Of a DNA stretch of 34,344 nt, positions 21,859 through 30,851 are shown one piece after another. This DNA comes from SCGC-AG-212-J23 sp036406675. Lineage in GTDB: Bacteria; Pseudomonadota; Gammaproteobacteria; Burkholderiales; SG8-39. Location of the stretch: contig DASXAO010000060.1 of assembly GCA_036406675.1 (NCBI GenBank), positions 1-34,344 of the forward strand, given 5' to 3'. Position numbers and translations under genes: made by a program. The notes beneath the pieces were generated by a model that had not been told where the DNA came from, did not search any database, and saw only the letters and a list, made by a program, of their open reading frames with translations. Position 1 is the first letter of the stretch. Every line of letters begins with the position of its first letter.

Positions 21859-22811
21859 GCAGGCGTCCCGGCGCCGCGCGGGCGCGGCGGCGGCTCGAAA
21901 TAGGCCTCGTAGAGAAGATCGAAGGTCTTTTCGGCCTCGGCGAGAAGCTCGTCGTCGTTCTGCGCGCGGCGCACCGCGCCCTCGAGAAGCGTCTGCACCC
22001 CGGCCGCCTCCTGCACCGGCGCGCCGCCCGCTTCGAGATAGTGGACGATGGCGCCGATCCGGGCGATCGCCTGGTTGGCGCCGAGCTGCAGCTGGCGCAT
22101 GATTTCCTCGTAGGCGACGAGCGCGTCGCCGGGCGCGAAATGCGCGCCCTCGAAGCCGAAGCCGATGGCGCCGGGCGGCGCCTCGCCCGTGCCCTCGAGC
22201 CAAAGCATCTTCGCCTCGGGGTCGATGAAGCGGCGCACCAGCCAGGCGCTCGCCAGCCGGTCGGCGCGCAGCGGCTTGCGGGTCGCCCAGGTGCGGCCGT
22301 GGAGCTTCTCTCCGGTGGCGATCGAACTCGGCGCCTTCGAGAAATAGAGCTTGCGGATCTCCTGGTCCGCGTCCGCGAGCGCCTGCTGCGCGCGCGCTTT
22401 TGCCGGCGAGGGAAAGAAGTCCAGGGCGGAAATGGCCTCGAAGTCGCGCCGCTGCTTGAGCAGCACCCTCGCGAGCGCGCTCGGATCGCTTTGGCCGAAG
22501 CCGAGCCGCAGGCCCTCCACGATCTTCACCAGCGCCTGGTACTGGGCGCTGCGATCGAACAGCCGCCTGAAGGCGTCGTTCTGACCCTGAGAGGTCGCCG
22601 CGACGCGCAGCGCATAGGCGGTCCCGCCTTCGCCGCCGACGCGCGCGGCGAGCTCGTCCAGCGACTTGCGGTTGGCGGGCGTGTCGGGAAGCGCATAGAC
22701 GCCTTCGCGCAGCACCCCCGCACCGAGCGATTCGAGCTTGCGCAGCACGCGCATGCGCGCCGACGGATCCTCCGTCGGGAGCTGTGCCACTATGACGAGC
22801 CAAGGGTCCAT
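21855..22811 (-). CDS. chrB: Chromate resistance protein ChrB
   Basis: A 318-residue soluble protein with the two-part ChrB layout. The N-terminal part opens MDPWLVIVAQLPTEDPSARM and contains LGAGVLREGVYALP. The C-terminal part begins TWATRKPLRADRLASAWLVRRFIDP. ChrB is a chromate-responsive regulator or accessory factor usually encoded next to the chromate exporter chrA. No chrA is present on either side here, so the gene may be a solitary relative with another role. The start was set at ATG 22811 because the protein then begins like its family; ATG 22823 is also open. It converges on the M48 protease gene with a shared CTAG. Confidence 0.85.
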   Translation of the reverse strand: MDPWLVIVAQLPTEDPSARMRVLRKLESLGAGVLREGVYALPDTPANRKSLDELAARVGGEGGTAYALRVAATSQGQNDAFRRLFDRSAQYQALVKIVEGLRLGFGQSDPSALARVLLKQRRDFEAISALDFFPSPAKARAQQALADADQEIRKLYFSKAPSSIATGEKLHGRTWATRKPLRADRLASAWLVRRFIDPEAKMLWLEGTGEAPPGAIGFGFEGAHFAPGDALVAYEEIMRQLQLGANQAIARIGAIVHYLEAGGAPVQEAAGVQTLLEGAVRRAQNDDELLAEAEKTFDLLYEAYFEPPPRPRGAGTPA

Positions 22812-22852
22812 CCCTCTTATCATCTTATACTGCGACTTGACCCGGATCGCCC

Positions 22853-23080
22853 ATGAACTTCGACAAAGAACTCGACGCGCGCGGGCTGAATTGCCCGCTT
22901 CCCATCCTGCGCACGAAGAAGGCGCTGACCGATCTGCGCTCGGGCCAGGTGCTCAAGGTGCTCGCCACCGACCCCGGTTCCGTGAAGGATTTCCAGACCT
23001 TCGCGCGCCAGACGGGGCACGAGCTGCTGTCGCACGCGGAAGCGAACCGCGAATTCACCTTCTTCATGAAGAAAAAGTGA
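22853..23080 (+). CDS. tusA: TusA-family sulfurtransferase
   Basis: A 75-residue sulfur-carrier protein with the full TusA signature DARGLNCPLPILRTKKAL, in which Cys14 carries persulfide sulfur. The ATDPGSVKDF segment and QTGHELL follow. TusA proteins deliver sulfur for tRNA thiolation and cofactor synthesis, and in sulfur oxidisers they also carry sulfane sulfur in the cytoplasm. A few kilobases away lies the sox cluster without soxCD, so the second role is possible. The stop overlaps the GTG start of the next gene (GTGA). Confidence 0.93.
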   Translation: MNFDKELDARGLNCPLPILRTKKALTDLRSGQVLKVLATDPGSVKDFQTFARQTGHELLSHAEANREFTFFMKKK

Positions 23081-23574
23081 AGCCGGCGGCCGCGCTCGTC
23101 GCTTCGTCGGCGCTCGTCTTGTCGATTCCGCTGGCGGCGGCGCAGGCCACGTTCACGGTCCGCGTGCTCGCGCCGGAAACCGCGCTGAAGGCCGCGCAGG
23201 CGGCGCAGAAGAAATGCCGCGACAGCGGCTTCCAGGCGAGCGTCGCGGTGGTCGACCGCATGGGGGTGCTGCAGGTGCTGCTGCGCGATCGCTTCGCCGG
23301 GCCGCATACCGTGGACCTGGCGCGCGCCAAGGCCTACACCGCGGTGAGCTTTCGCATTTCAACTGCGGCGCTCGCCGAGGCGACGCAGCCGGGACGGCCT
23401 CAGAGCGGGATTCGAAACCGGCCCGACGTCGCGGCGGTGGGCGGAGGGCTCACGATCGAGGCGAGCGGTTCGCTCCTCGGCGGCATCGGCGTGTCGGGCG
23501 CGCCCGGCGGAAGCGAGGACGAGCGCTGCGCGGCGGCGGGCATCGAGGCGATCCGCGAGGACATCGAGCTCTGA
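23077..23574 (+). CDS. Secreted GlcG/HbpS-type (DUF336) haem-binding-like protein
   Basis: A 165-residue precursor starting at GTG within the tusA stop (GTGA). A signal peptide (about 1-22, ending AAAQA) is followed by a single GlcG/HbpS domain. Family features are the segment FQASVAVVDRMGVLQVLLRD, ARAKAYTAVSF, AAVGGGLTIEASG and the glycine-rich LGGIGVSGAPGGSEDERCAAAGIEAI ending. HbpS-like proteins bind haem or sense redox state outside the membrane, while GlcG function is unclear. Coupling to tusA suggests an operon but gives no firm role. It ends seven bases before the convergent sensor kinase. Confidence 0.83.
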   Translation: MKPAAALVASSALVLSIPLAAAQATFTVRVLAPETALKAAQAAQKKCRDSGFQASVAVVDRMGVLQVLLRDRFAGPHTVDLARAKAYTAVSFRISTAALAEATQPGRPQSGIRNRPDVAAVGGGLTIEASGSLLGGIGVSGAPGGSEDERCAAAGIEAIREDIEL

Positions 23575-23581
23575 CGGATTT

Positions 23582-25447
23582 TCATTCCAGGACCCGCCGC
23601 GCCGCCCAGCCGCGGGGCTCGCGAAGCGCGGCGACGAGACGGCGGCGAAGTTCCTCCGAGGCCACCGGTTTCCGCACGATCGGACAGAGCTCGCCGTCAA
23701 CCCCGAGCTCGCTGACGCCCAGGTCCTCGCCGCTCACGATTACGCCGGGCGTTCGCTCTCCGGTATGTCGCCGCACCACCGCGATTACGTCGAGGCCGGT
23801 GTGCGAGGCGTCGACCCGGTAATCGGTGAGCACTGCGTCGGGAAAGCGCAGCTCGCGCTCGAGCACGGCGGCAAGCTCCTCGAGGGAGCCCGCGGAGACG
23901 CTGCGCGCGCCCCACCGGCGCAGCGCGGCTTCAGTGCCGAATCGCACGTCGGCCTCGTCGTCGACGACGAGAATGAATTTTCCGGCGAGAGCCGCATCCG
24001 GTTCGCGCTCGCACTGCGCGACTTCAGCTGAAGCCCTGGCGTAGCCGGCAAAGGGAACCGTGAGCCCAAAGACCGATCCACGCCCCGGTGCGGACCGCAC
24101 CGCGATATCCGAGCCGAGCACCTGCGCGAGCCTACGCACGATCGAGAGACCCAGTCCCAGTCCCTCGCTGCGGTCGCGCGGCCCGGCGCCCGCTCGGAAG
24201 TACTCCTCGAAGATGCGTCCGAGGTCTTCCGCAGCGATGCCGACCCCGGTATCCCATACAGCCACCTTCAGGACAGCGCCGCGCCTCCGGCAGCCGACAA
24301 GGACCTTGCCCTCGCGCGTGTACTTGATCGCGTTCGATACGAGATTACGCAGCAGCCGCTCCAGCACTGCCCGGTCGGTATCGACGATCGCGCGCGAGGC
24401 GAAAACCTTCAGCGCAAGGTTCTTCGCGGCCGCCTGGGGCGCAAAGTGCACCTCGATGGAGTCGAAGACGGCGGACAGCGGCACAGCTGCCATGTCGGGC
24501 TTCACTACGCCCGCGTCGAGCTTGGACAGGTCGAGGATGGTGCTGAACAGACCCTCCATCGACTCGACCGAGCGCTCCAGGCGCTCCACGACCTCGCGTT
24601 CCGCCTCCGAAGCCCGCGGGCGCAGCATGCCCACCAGCAGGCTGATGGCGTGCATGGGCTGGCGCAGATCGTGGCTGGCCGCGGCAAGAAACCGGGTCTT
24701 GTCGCGCTCGGCGTGCAGCGCCGCCTGCTTCGCCTGCTGCGCGGCGTGGGCTTCGCGCTGCAGCTGTGCCGTGCGGAGCTCCAGAGCGGTCACGAGCTGC
24801 TGGTTGCGCAGCGTGAGCGCCATCGAGCGGACGAGAGCCTGGTTGAACCGCATCGCGAGCAGAGAGGCGAGGCCTCCCACCCCGAGGCTTGCGGCGGCGA
24901 ACATCTTGGGCATCAGGCCCGACAGCCGCAGCAGCCCCGAGATCGCCAGCAGCGTCACCGGGACGAGCGCCGGAGCGATCAGAGGCCGGTAGCTTGCGAG
25001 CTTCAGGCTGCTGGTGAGCAGCATGATGTAAACGGCCAGGGCCACGATGAGGACTTTGTCGACCTCGTACCCGGAGGATTCCTGGAGGAAGAAGAACGGG
25101 CTCGCGGCGATTACCAGCATTGCAATCAGCTGGGGAAGGAAGAATCGTTTCAACCATGGGCGGATGGCGCCATCCTCGGGTCTCGCTCCTAGGAACGCCG
25201 ACCAGGCGGATATCCGCATCAGGACCGTGACCGCGATCAGTCCGTCCCACAGGAGGATTCGCGGATGGGCATCCGCAACATATTGCCAGAGGAGCACCGA
25301 AACAAAGGTAGTCCAGACCGCCACCGTCGCGGGGTACGCGCGCGGCGAGTTCTCGATGTATAGCCGTATCTGCCGGGCGGCGAGGACCTCGGGGTCGACG
25401 CCGGCATCGAGTTCGCCGCGCGGTACGGGTCGAGGATTCTCGGGCAA
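23582..25447 (-). CDS. Hybrid sensor histidine kinase with C-terminal receiver
   Basis: A 621-residue membrane kinase. About five or six helices (about 40-210) form the N-terminal sensor with no large periplasmic domain. A coiled coil (about 212-250) follows. The kinase core has phospho-accepting His259 in AASHDLRQPMHA, Asn372 in LVSNAIKYT, DTGVGI and GLGLGLSIV. The receiver (about 490-615) has VDDEADVR, acceptor Asp542 in LTDYRVD and Lys593 in VRKPV. The start is TTG at 25447: a stop lies six codons upstream in frame and no ATG or GTG is available before the sensor. No separate response regulator or DNA-binding partner lies next to it, so its output must act through a distant partner. Confidence 0.9.
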   Translation of the reverse strand: MPENPRPVPRGELDAGVDPEVLAARQIRLYIENSPRAYPATVAVWTTFVSVLLWQYVADAHPRILLWDGLIAVTVLMRISAWSAFLGARPEDGAIRPWLKRFFLPQLIAMLVIAASPFFFLQESSGYEVDKVLIVALAVYIMLLTSSLKLASYRPLIAPALVPVTLLAISGLLRLSGLMPKMFAAASLGVGGLASLLAMRFNQALVRSMALTLRNQQLVTALELRTAQLQREAHAAQQAKQAALHAERDKTRFLAAASHDLRQPMHAISLLVGMLRPRASEAEREVVERLERSVESMEGLFSTILDLSKLDAGVVKPDMAAVPLSAVFDSIEVHFAPQAAAKNLALKVFASRAIVDTDRAVLERLLRNLVSNAIKYTREGKVLVGCRRRGAVLKVAVWDTGVGIAAEDLGRIFEEYFRAGAGPRDRSEGLGLGLSIVRRLAQVLGSDIAVRSAPGRGSVFGLTVPFAGYARASAEVAQCEREPDAALAGKFILVVDDEADVRFGTEAALRRWGARSVSAGSLEELAAVLERELRFPDAVLTDYRVDASHTGLDVIAVVRRHTGERTPGVIVSGEDLGVSELGVDGELCPIVRKPVASEELRRRLVAALREPRGWAARRVLE

Positions 25448-25569
25448 GAAGGGTGTAGGCCGTTAGTCGACAGGCAAATAATGCACTAACGTCGATAACG
25501 CAAGGCTTATTCCGTGCTCGACCTGCAGCGAGGCCGCGGTTCGATCGGGGTTGTGGAATAATCCATCGC
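25448..25569. other. Divergent intergenic region
   Basis: These 122 bases separate the sensor kinase gene (leftward) from the uncharacterised gene at 25570 (rightward). It is AT-richer than its flanks and should hold promoters for both. TGGAATAAT just upstream of 25570 could serve as a -10 region, but no convincing -35 is seen. Confidence 0.3.
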
Positions 25570-26064
25570 ATGATGGCGCGCTGGATCCGGCTCGGCGCAT
25601 GCGAGCCGCACGAATTCGAGGAGCTGTACTCGCGGCTCGCCGCCGCGCAGGCGAAGAGCGCCGCGCCGGCGCTCCTCTGGGCGCAGGCGCAGAACCACTA
25701 TCTCTTCGCGCTCATCGCGCCGCGGCGCCTCGCTCCGGGGCGCGTCACGCGCTGGATGTCGTGGGCGCTCGCGCCGGCGGTCGCCACCTACCGCCAGTTC
25801 GGGCTCGCCGCGTATCTCCAGGACGAGGCCATGTGGCTGCACGGGCGCAGCATCGCCGCGAGCAGCGTGCGCGCGATCGGCGAGTGCGCGGTCGTGGCGT
25901 CGAGCTTCCTGCTGCAGTTTCCGGCGAAGTGCGTCGCCGTGCCGTCGCGCGATCTCGAGGACGCGTTCCGGCTGCGCCTCGAGGCGCAGCACGGCTGGCA
26001 GTTCGACCATTCCTGGCCCACCGAGCCCGAGCGGCGCTTGCGTCAGGTTCCGAGCTTCTCGTAG
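25570..26064 (+). CDS. Uncharacterised protein, weakly like lipoate/biotin protein ligases
   Basis: A 164-residue protein with no signal peptide or clear membrane helix. I do not recognise it firmly. The central part (LWAQAQNHYLFALIAP, then FGLAAYLQDEAMWLHGRSIAASSVRAIGECAVVASSFLL) has the rhythm of the BPL/LplA/LipB fold, where a Gly-Arg-Ser/Lys-Ile-Ala segment precedes a conserved Gly. The lysine that activates lipoate or biotin is not evident, so it may be a non-catalytic relative. Two adjacent ATGs (25570 and 25573) are possible starts. Its 3' end overlaps the convergent MFS gene by 22 bases. Codon use looks like that of its neighbours. Confidence 0.6.
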   Translation: MMARWIRLGACEPHEFEELYSRLAAAQAKSAAPALLWAQAQNHYLFALIAPRRLAPGRVTRWMSWALAPAVATYRQFGLAAYLQDEAMWLHGRSIAASSVRAIGECAVVASSFLLQFPAKCVAVPSRDLEDAFRLRLEAQHGWQFDHSWPTEPERRLRQVPSFS

Positions 26065-27287
26065 ACCGGGCGGATGGCGCGCCCGATCGCCCCAAGCTGC
26101 GTGCGGTAGACCGTCGCGGCCACGATCCCGGCCAGCCCGCAGAAAAGCAGCGCGTGAGGCGGACCGATGCGCTCGGCCACCCAGCCGGTGGCGAGCGCGC
26201 CGAGGGGCGTCATGCCGATGAACGACATCACGTAGAGCGAGGCCACCCGGCCGCGCAGCTCGTCGGGCACGATGCTCTGCAGCACGGTATTGGACGATGC
26301 GGCGGTGAGCATGAGCCCGAGCCCGACGAAGTAAAGCGCCGGCAGCGCGAGCCAGAGCGTGGTCGAGAACGAGAACACGCACAGCGCTGCGGCCGCCAGG
26401 GCGACCGTGCGCCCGACCAGCCGGAACAGCCCGCGGATGCCCGAGCGCAGCGCGAGGTACACCATTCCGGTCACGGCACCGAGGCCGGCGGCGGAGATGA
26501 GCGCGCCGAGCGTCCCCGAGTCGCCGTGGAACGCCTCGCGTGCGAACCACGGCATCATCGACACGTACGAGCCCACGGTGAGGCTCGCCGACGTGAGAAG
26601 CAGCAGCGCGCAGCGCGACGGCAGGAAACCGTACGCGTAACGTGCGCCGGCGGCGAGCTGCCGGAAAACGGTTTCGGCTCCGGGCCCCGGCGGCGAATGC
26701 CGGCTCGGGATGCGCGAAAGGGCGAACAGCATGGCGAAGTAGGAGGCCGCGTTGGCGCCGAAGCCCCAGCGCTCGCCGAGCGCGGCGATCAGCAGCCCGC
26801 CCACCATCGGGCCGACGAAGCGAGCCAGGTTCATCATGATCGAGTTGAGCGCGATCGCGCTCGGCAGGTCGGCGCGTCCGCCGACGAGCTGGATCAGGAT
26901 CGACTGCCGCGCCGGCGCGTCCCAGGCGTTCACCAGGCCGAGCACGAGGTTGCCGGCGATCAGGTGCCAGGGCTGGACCACGCCGAGCGCCACCACGCTG
27001 AACATCGCCGCCGCCTGCAGCGCGGCGATGGAATTCGTGACGATGAGCAGCCGCCGCCGGTCGAAGCGGTCGACGAACACCCCGGCAACCGGCGCCAGCA
27101 GGAGAAACGGGATCTGCTGCGCGAACGCCGCGACCCCGAGGAGCAGCGTCGAGCCCGACAGGTGGTACACCAGCCAGCTCGTCGCGATCATCTGCAGCCA
27201 GGTACCGAGCTGCGACACGCCCTGGCCGGTGAAGAACCAGCGGAAATCGCGGTGCCGCAGGGCGCGCAGGCCGTGCGGCAGCTTCAC
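26043..27287 (-). CDS. MFS transporter (EntS/MFS_3-like exporter)
   Basis: A 414-residue inner-membrane protein with about 12 hydrophobic helices. It begins VKLPHGLRALRHRDFRWFFTGQGVSQLGTWLQMIATSWLVYHLSGS, the usual opening of this exporter group, and contains the loop motif GVFVDRFDRRRLL after helix 2 and LNSIMMNLARFVGP in helix 5. It probably pumps small molecules or siderophore-like compounds outward by proton antiport; the substrate is unknown. The start GTG at 27287 overlaps the valS stop as GTGA, so translation is likely coupled to valS. The 3' end overlaps the convergent uncharacterised gene. Confidence 0.88.
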   Translation of the reverse strand: MKLPHGLRALRHRDFRWFFTGQGVSQLGTWLQMIATSWLVYHLSGSTLLLGVAAFAQQIPFLLLAPVAGVFVDRFDRRRLLIVTNSIAALQAAAMFSVVALGVVQPWHLIAGNLVLGLVNAWDAPARQSILIQLVGGRADLPSAIALNSIMMNLARFVGPMVGGLLIAALGERWGFGANAASYFAMLFALSRIPSRHSPPGPGAETVFRQLAAGARYAYGFLPSRCALLLLTSASLTVGSYVSMMPWFAREAFHGDSGTLGALISAAGLGAVTGMVYLALRSGIRGLFRLVGRTVALAAAALCVFSFSTTLWLALPALYFVGLGLMLTAASSNTVLQSIVPDELRGRVASLYVMSFIGMTPLGALATGWVAERIGPPHALLFCGLAGIVAATVYRTQLGAIGRAIRPVYEKLGT

Positions 27288-30106
27288 TTGCGGCCGCGAA
27301 GCTTCTGCAGCTGGTCCTGGAGCTTCTGGAGATTCTGTTCGGAAGCGGCGAGGCGGGCTCGTGCCTGTTCGACCACCTGCGCGGGCGCGCGTTCCACGAA
27401 CGAGGGGTTGGCGAGCTGCGCTTTGACCTTGGCGATCTCGCCATCGACGCGGGCGATCTCCTTGGAGATCCGCTCGGCCTCCAGCGCCGGATCGACTTCC
27501 TTGTAGAGCATGATGCGCGCGTCGCCCACCACCGCGACCGGCGCGGTGGAATCCGGCAGCTCCTTGACCCGCTTTACGCCTTCCAGCCGGGCAAGGGATT
27601 GCAGGGCGGAAAGGGCGGCATCGACCTCCGCAACCGCCGGCGCTGCGGTCGCGTACAGCAGCAGCTTCTCGCCGGGCGGGATCTTCGCCTCGCTCCTGAG
27701 GTTTCGCGCCGCCGCGGTCCATTCCTGGAGCAGCGCCATGTCGCGCTCGGCGGCCTCGTCGATCTTCTCCGGCTGAGACCTCGGATAAGGCTGCAGCATG
27801 ATCGTGGCGCCTTTCTTTCCGGCGAGCGGCGCGACCTTCTGCCACAGCTCCTCGGTGATGAACGGCGTGATGGGATGGAGCAGGCGCAGCGACGTTTCCA
27901 GCACGCGCACGAGCGTGCGCCGCGTGCCCCGCTGGACCGCCGCGTCCGCGCTCTGCAGCTGCAGCTTGGCGAGCTCCACGTACCAGTCGCAGTACTCGTC
28001 CCAGACGAAGCTGTAGATCGCGGCCGCGACGTTGTCGAAGCGGTATTCGGCGAAGCCCTGCGCCGCCGCGGCCTCGACGCGCTGCAATCGGCTCGCGATC
28101 CAGCGGTCGACGAACGAGAGCTTTACCGGCTGCGCATCGCGCGTTTCCCCTTCTACGCCGCAGTCCCGGCCTTCGGTGTTCATCAGCACGAAGCGCGTCG
28201 CGTTCCACAGCTTGTTGCAGAAGTTGCGGTAGCCCTCGCAGCGATTGAGGTCGAAGTTGAGCGTGATCGAGAACGTGGCGAGCGAGGCGAAGGTGAAGCG
28301 CACCGCGTCGGCGCCGAACGCCGGGATGCCGTTCGGGTAGTGGCTTTTCACGTACTTCTCGATGCGCTCCCTGTGGTCGTCCTTCATCAGGCCGGCGGTC
28401 GACTTCTTCAGGAGCGCTTCCGGCGAGATGCCGTCGATCAGGTCCAGCGGGTCGAGCGTGTTGCCCTTGGACTTCGACATCTTCTCGCCCTCGGCGTCGC
28501 GCACGATGGCGTTGATGTAGACCTCCCGGAACGGCACCTTCCCGGTGAAGTGGCGCGCGGCCATGATCATGCGTGCCACCCAGAAGAAAATGATGTCGTT
28601 GCCGGTGACCAGCACGTCCGAAGGCAGGAACGTCTCGAGGTCCTGCGTCTCGCCTGGCCACCCGAGCGAGCTGAACGGCACCAGCTGCGAAGAAAACCAG
28701 GTGTCGAGCACATCCGGGTCCCGCTTGAGCGGCCGTCCCCCTGCCTTTTTCTTCGCCTCTTCCTCGGAGCGAGCGACGTAGATCCTGCCTTCGTCGTCAT
28801 ACCACGCCGGGATCTGGTGCCCCCACCAGAGCTGGCGTGAGATGCACCAGTCCTGGATGTTCTCCAGCCAGTGGTTGTAGGTGGCGGTCCAGTGCTCCGG
28901 GATGAACTTCACCTCGCCGCGCTTCACCACGTCGAGCCCGTCCTTCGCCATCCCTTCCATCCTGACGAACCACTGGTCCGTGAGCATGGGCTCGACAACG
29001 ACACCCGTGCGCCCCGACTTCGGCACCATCATCTTGTGCGGGTCGGCGCCGACCAGGAAGTTTTCGCGCTCGAGCTGCGCGACCACCGCTTTGCGCGCGG
29101 CATAGCGGTCCATGCCCTGGAACTGTTTCGGGCCGTTTTCGTTGATCTTCGCGTCGAGCGTGAAGATGACGATCATCGGCAGCTTGTGCCGCACCGCCGC
29201 GCCGTAGTCGTTGAAGTCGTGAGCGCCGGTGATCTTGACCGAGCCGGTGCCGAACTCCGGGTCGACCATCGTGTCGGCGACCACCGGGATGGTGCGGTCG
29301 CATAGCGGCAGGATCACCTGCTTGCCGATGAGGTGCTTGTAGCGCGCGTCGTCCGGGTGCACCGCCACCGCCCCGTCCGCCAGCATGGTCTCAGGGCGCG
29401 TGGTGGCGATGGTCATGCCGCGCAGCTTGACCGCTCGCCCATCCTTGCCGGTCGAGTCCTGCGGCCCGTCGACGAACGGGTAGACGATGCGCCACATCGT
29501 GCCGGTCGTCTCCTCCGAGTCGACTTCCAGGTCGGAGACCGCGGTGCCGAGCACCGGGTCCCAGTTCACCAGGCGCTTGCCGCGGTAGATCAGCCCTTCT
29601 TCGTACAAGCGCACGAACACTTCCGCCACGGCGCGGGACATCTTCGCGTCCATGGTGAAGTAGCCGCCCTTGCGGCCTTCGGTGTCGGCGTACTCCCAGT
29701 TGGCCGAAGCGCCGAGCCTGCGCATCTGGCGCGTGATGGTGGAGCCGGATTCGTGCTTCCATTTCCAGACCCGCTCGACGAATTTCTCGCGTCCGAGGTC
29801 GTGGCGCGTCCTGCCCTCGAGCTCGAGCTGGCGCTCGACCACGATTTGCGTGGCGATGCCGGCGTGGTCGCTGCCCACCACCCAGTTGGTGTTGACCCCG
29901 CGCATGCGGTGGTAGCGGATGAGCGCGTCCATGAGCGTTTGCTGGAACGCGTGGCCCATGTGCAGCGTGCCGGTGACGTTGGGCGGCGGAAGCTGGATGC
30001 AGTAGGCGGGCCGGCTGTCGCCCTTGTGGCGGAAATAGCCCGCCGCTTCCCAGCGCTCGTACCAGCCCTGCTCGATCGCAGCCGGGTTGAAGCTCTTGTC
30101 GAGCAC
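27284..30106 (-). CDS. valS: Valyl-tRNA synthetase
   Basis: Class Ia aminoacyl-tRNA synthetase that charges tRNA-Val in the cytoplasm. The 940-residue protein is full length. It has the HIGH motif as HMGH (49-52) after PPNVTGTL, the editing domain (about 200-340), KMSKS at 542-546, the tRNA-binding helical domain, and a C-terminal coiled coil (about 875-940) rich in Ala, Glu and Gln. The start is GTG at 30106, one base after the stop of the DUF2486-like gene; no ATG is available, and the protein begins MLDKSFNPAAIEQGWY like its relatives. It is the fourth gene of the pepA operon. Confidence 0.97.
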   Translation of the reverse strand: MLDKSFNPAAIEQGWYERWEAAGYFRHKGDSRPAYCIQLPPPNVTGTLHMGHAFQQTLMDALIRYHRMRGVNTNWVVGSDHAGIATQIVVERQLELEGRTRHDLGREKFVERVWKWKHESGSTITRQMRRLGASANWEYADTEGRKGGYFTMDAKMSRAVAEVFVRLYEEGLIYRGKRLVNWDPVLGTAVSDLEVDSEETTGTMWRIVYPFVDGPQDSTGKDGRAVKLRGMTIATTRPETMLADGAVAVHPDDARYKHLIGKQVILPLCDRTIPVVADTMVDPEFGTGSVKITGAHDFNDYGAAVRHKLPMIVIFTLDAKINENGPKQFQGMDRYAARKAVVAQLERENFLVGADPHKMMVPKSGRTGVVVEPMLTDQWFVRMEGMAKDGLDVVKRGEVKFIPEHWTATYNHWLENIQDWCISRQLWWGHQIPAWYDDEGRIYVARSEEEAKKKAGGRPLKRDPDVLDTWFSSQLVPFSSLGWPGETQDLETFLPSDVLVTGNDIIFFWVARMIMAARHFTGKVPFREVYINAIVRDAEGEKMSKSKGNTLDPLDLIDGISPEALLKKSTAGLMKDDHRERIEKYVKSHYPNGIPAFGADAVRFTFASLATFSITLNFDLNRCEGYRNFCNKLWNATRFVLMNTEGRDCGVEGETRDAQPVKLSFVDRWIASRLQRVEAAAAQGFAEYRFDNVAAAIYSFVWDEYCDWYVELAKLQLQSADAAVQRGTRRTLVRVLETSLRLLHPITPFITEELWQKVAPLAGKKGATIMLQPYPRSQPEKIDEAAERDMALLQEWTAAARNLRSEAKIPPGEKLLLYATAAPAVAEVDAALSALQSLARLEGVKRVKELPDSTAPVAVVGDARIMLYKEVDPALEAERISKEIARVDGEIAKVKAQLANPSFVERAPAQVVEQARARLAASEQNLQKLQDQLQKLRGRK

Positions 30107-30107
30107 T

Positions 30108-30422
30108 TCAGTCCTTTTTCTGCCCGCGCAGCGCCTGCGCTACCGCGGCCGCCACGGACTCGCGCACGATCGTCATGACGCTGACGGTAAGCTCCGCCCG
30201 CACGCCGTTCAGCGCCCGCGCCGTCGCGCGGTCGATCTCCGGCCCGAGGCGCTCGAGCAGCGCGCGCTCGAGCTGGTCGGCCAGCGCGTCGAGGGCGGCC
30301 TCGTCCACGGACGCGGCGGGGGCTGCCGGCGGCACGGCGGGCGCGGGCGGCTCCGGCGCCAGGTCGTCGAAGACCTGGGTCAGGACCGGCACGTCGCCTT
30401 CGCTACCCTCGGACGCATTCAC
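30108..30422 (-). CDS. Small DUF2486-like protein between holC and valS
   Basis: A 104-residue protein with an acidic N-terminus (NASEGSEGDVPVLTQVFDDL), an Ala/Pro-rich linker (about 24-40) and a helical C-terminal half (ALDALADQLERALLERLGPEI...VRESVAAAVAQALRGQKKD). In Burkholderia-type genomes a DUF2486 gene lies at this position; I assign the family by position and layout from memory. GTG start overlaps the holC stop (GTGA). Function is unknown; the helical part could bind the chi subunit or a membrane. Confidence 0.75.
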   Translation of the reverse strand: MNASEGSEGDVPVLTQVFDDLAPEPPAPAVPPAAPAASVDEAALDALADQLERALLERLGPEIDRATARALNGVRAELTVSVMTIVRESVAAAVAQALRGQKKD

Positions 30423-30847
30423 TGGGCGTCGCCCGCCAGGTCGTGGCTCGTGATCTTGTACCCGCGCGACTGGTAGAAGCGGTAGCGGGTGCGCGCCGCC
30501 TGGCGCTCGGCTTCGTCGGTGGCCACCACTTCGAGCAGGCGCTCGAAGCGCTCGAAGTGCGGCGGACATTCGGCGCCCAGGTTGAGGAGCAGCTCGCACT
30601 CGCCCGGGGAATCGGGGTCGGAGGCGACGAGCACCGGGGTCTCCGCGGCGAGCGCGTCGTGCGGGGCGCAATGCGGCACGAAGCCGATCGCCGGCCAGGT
30701 CCACAGCAGCTTGTCGATGCGGCTCGCGGCTTCCGGTTCGGGGGCGTAGATCAGCATGCGCTTTTTCTGCGCCAGCGCCTTGCCTGCGAGCCGGCAGGCC
30801 ACCTGGAATCGATCTTCCGCGTTGAAGTAGAAGTCGATCGTCGTCAA
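30419..30847 (-). CDS. holC: DNA polymerase III chi subunit
   Basis: A 142-residue subunit of the clamp-loader complex that links the replicase to single-stranded-DNA-binding protein. It starts LTTIDFYFNAEDRFQVACRLAGKALAQ and contains RIDKLLWTWPAIGFVPH and AETPVLVASDPD, all typical of HolC. The start codon is TTG at 30847, four bases past the pepA stop; no ATG or GTG is open here. Its stop overlaps the next gene's GTG. The pepA-holC-valS order is conserved in betaproteobacteria. Confidence 0.94.
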   Translation of the reverse strand: MTTIDFYFNAEDRFQVACRLAGKALAQKKRMLIYAPEPEAASRIDKLLWTWPAIGFVPHCAPHDALAAETPVLVASDPDSPGECELLLNLGAECPPHFERFERLLEVVATDEAERQAARTRYRFYQSRGYKITSHDLAGDAQ

Positions 30848-30851
30848 GAGC

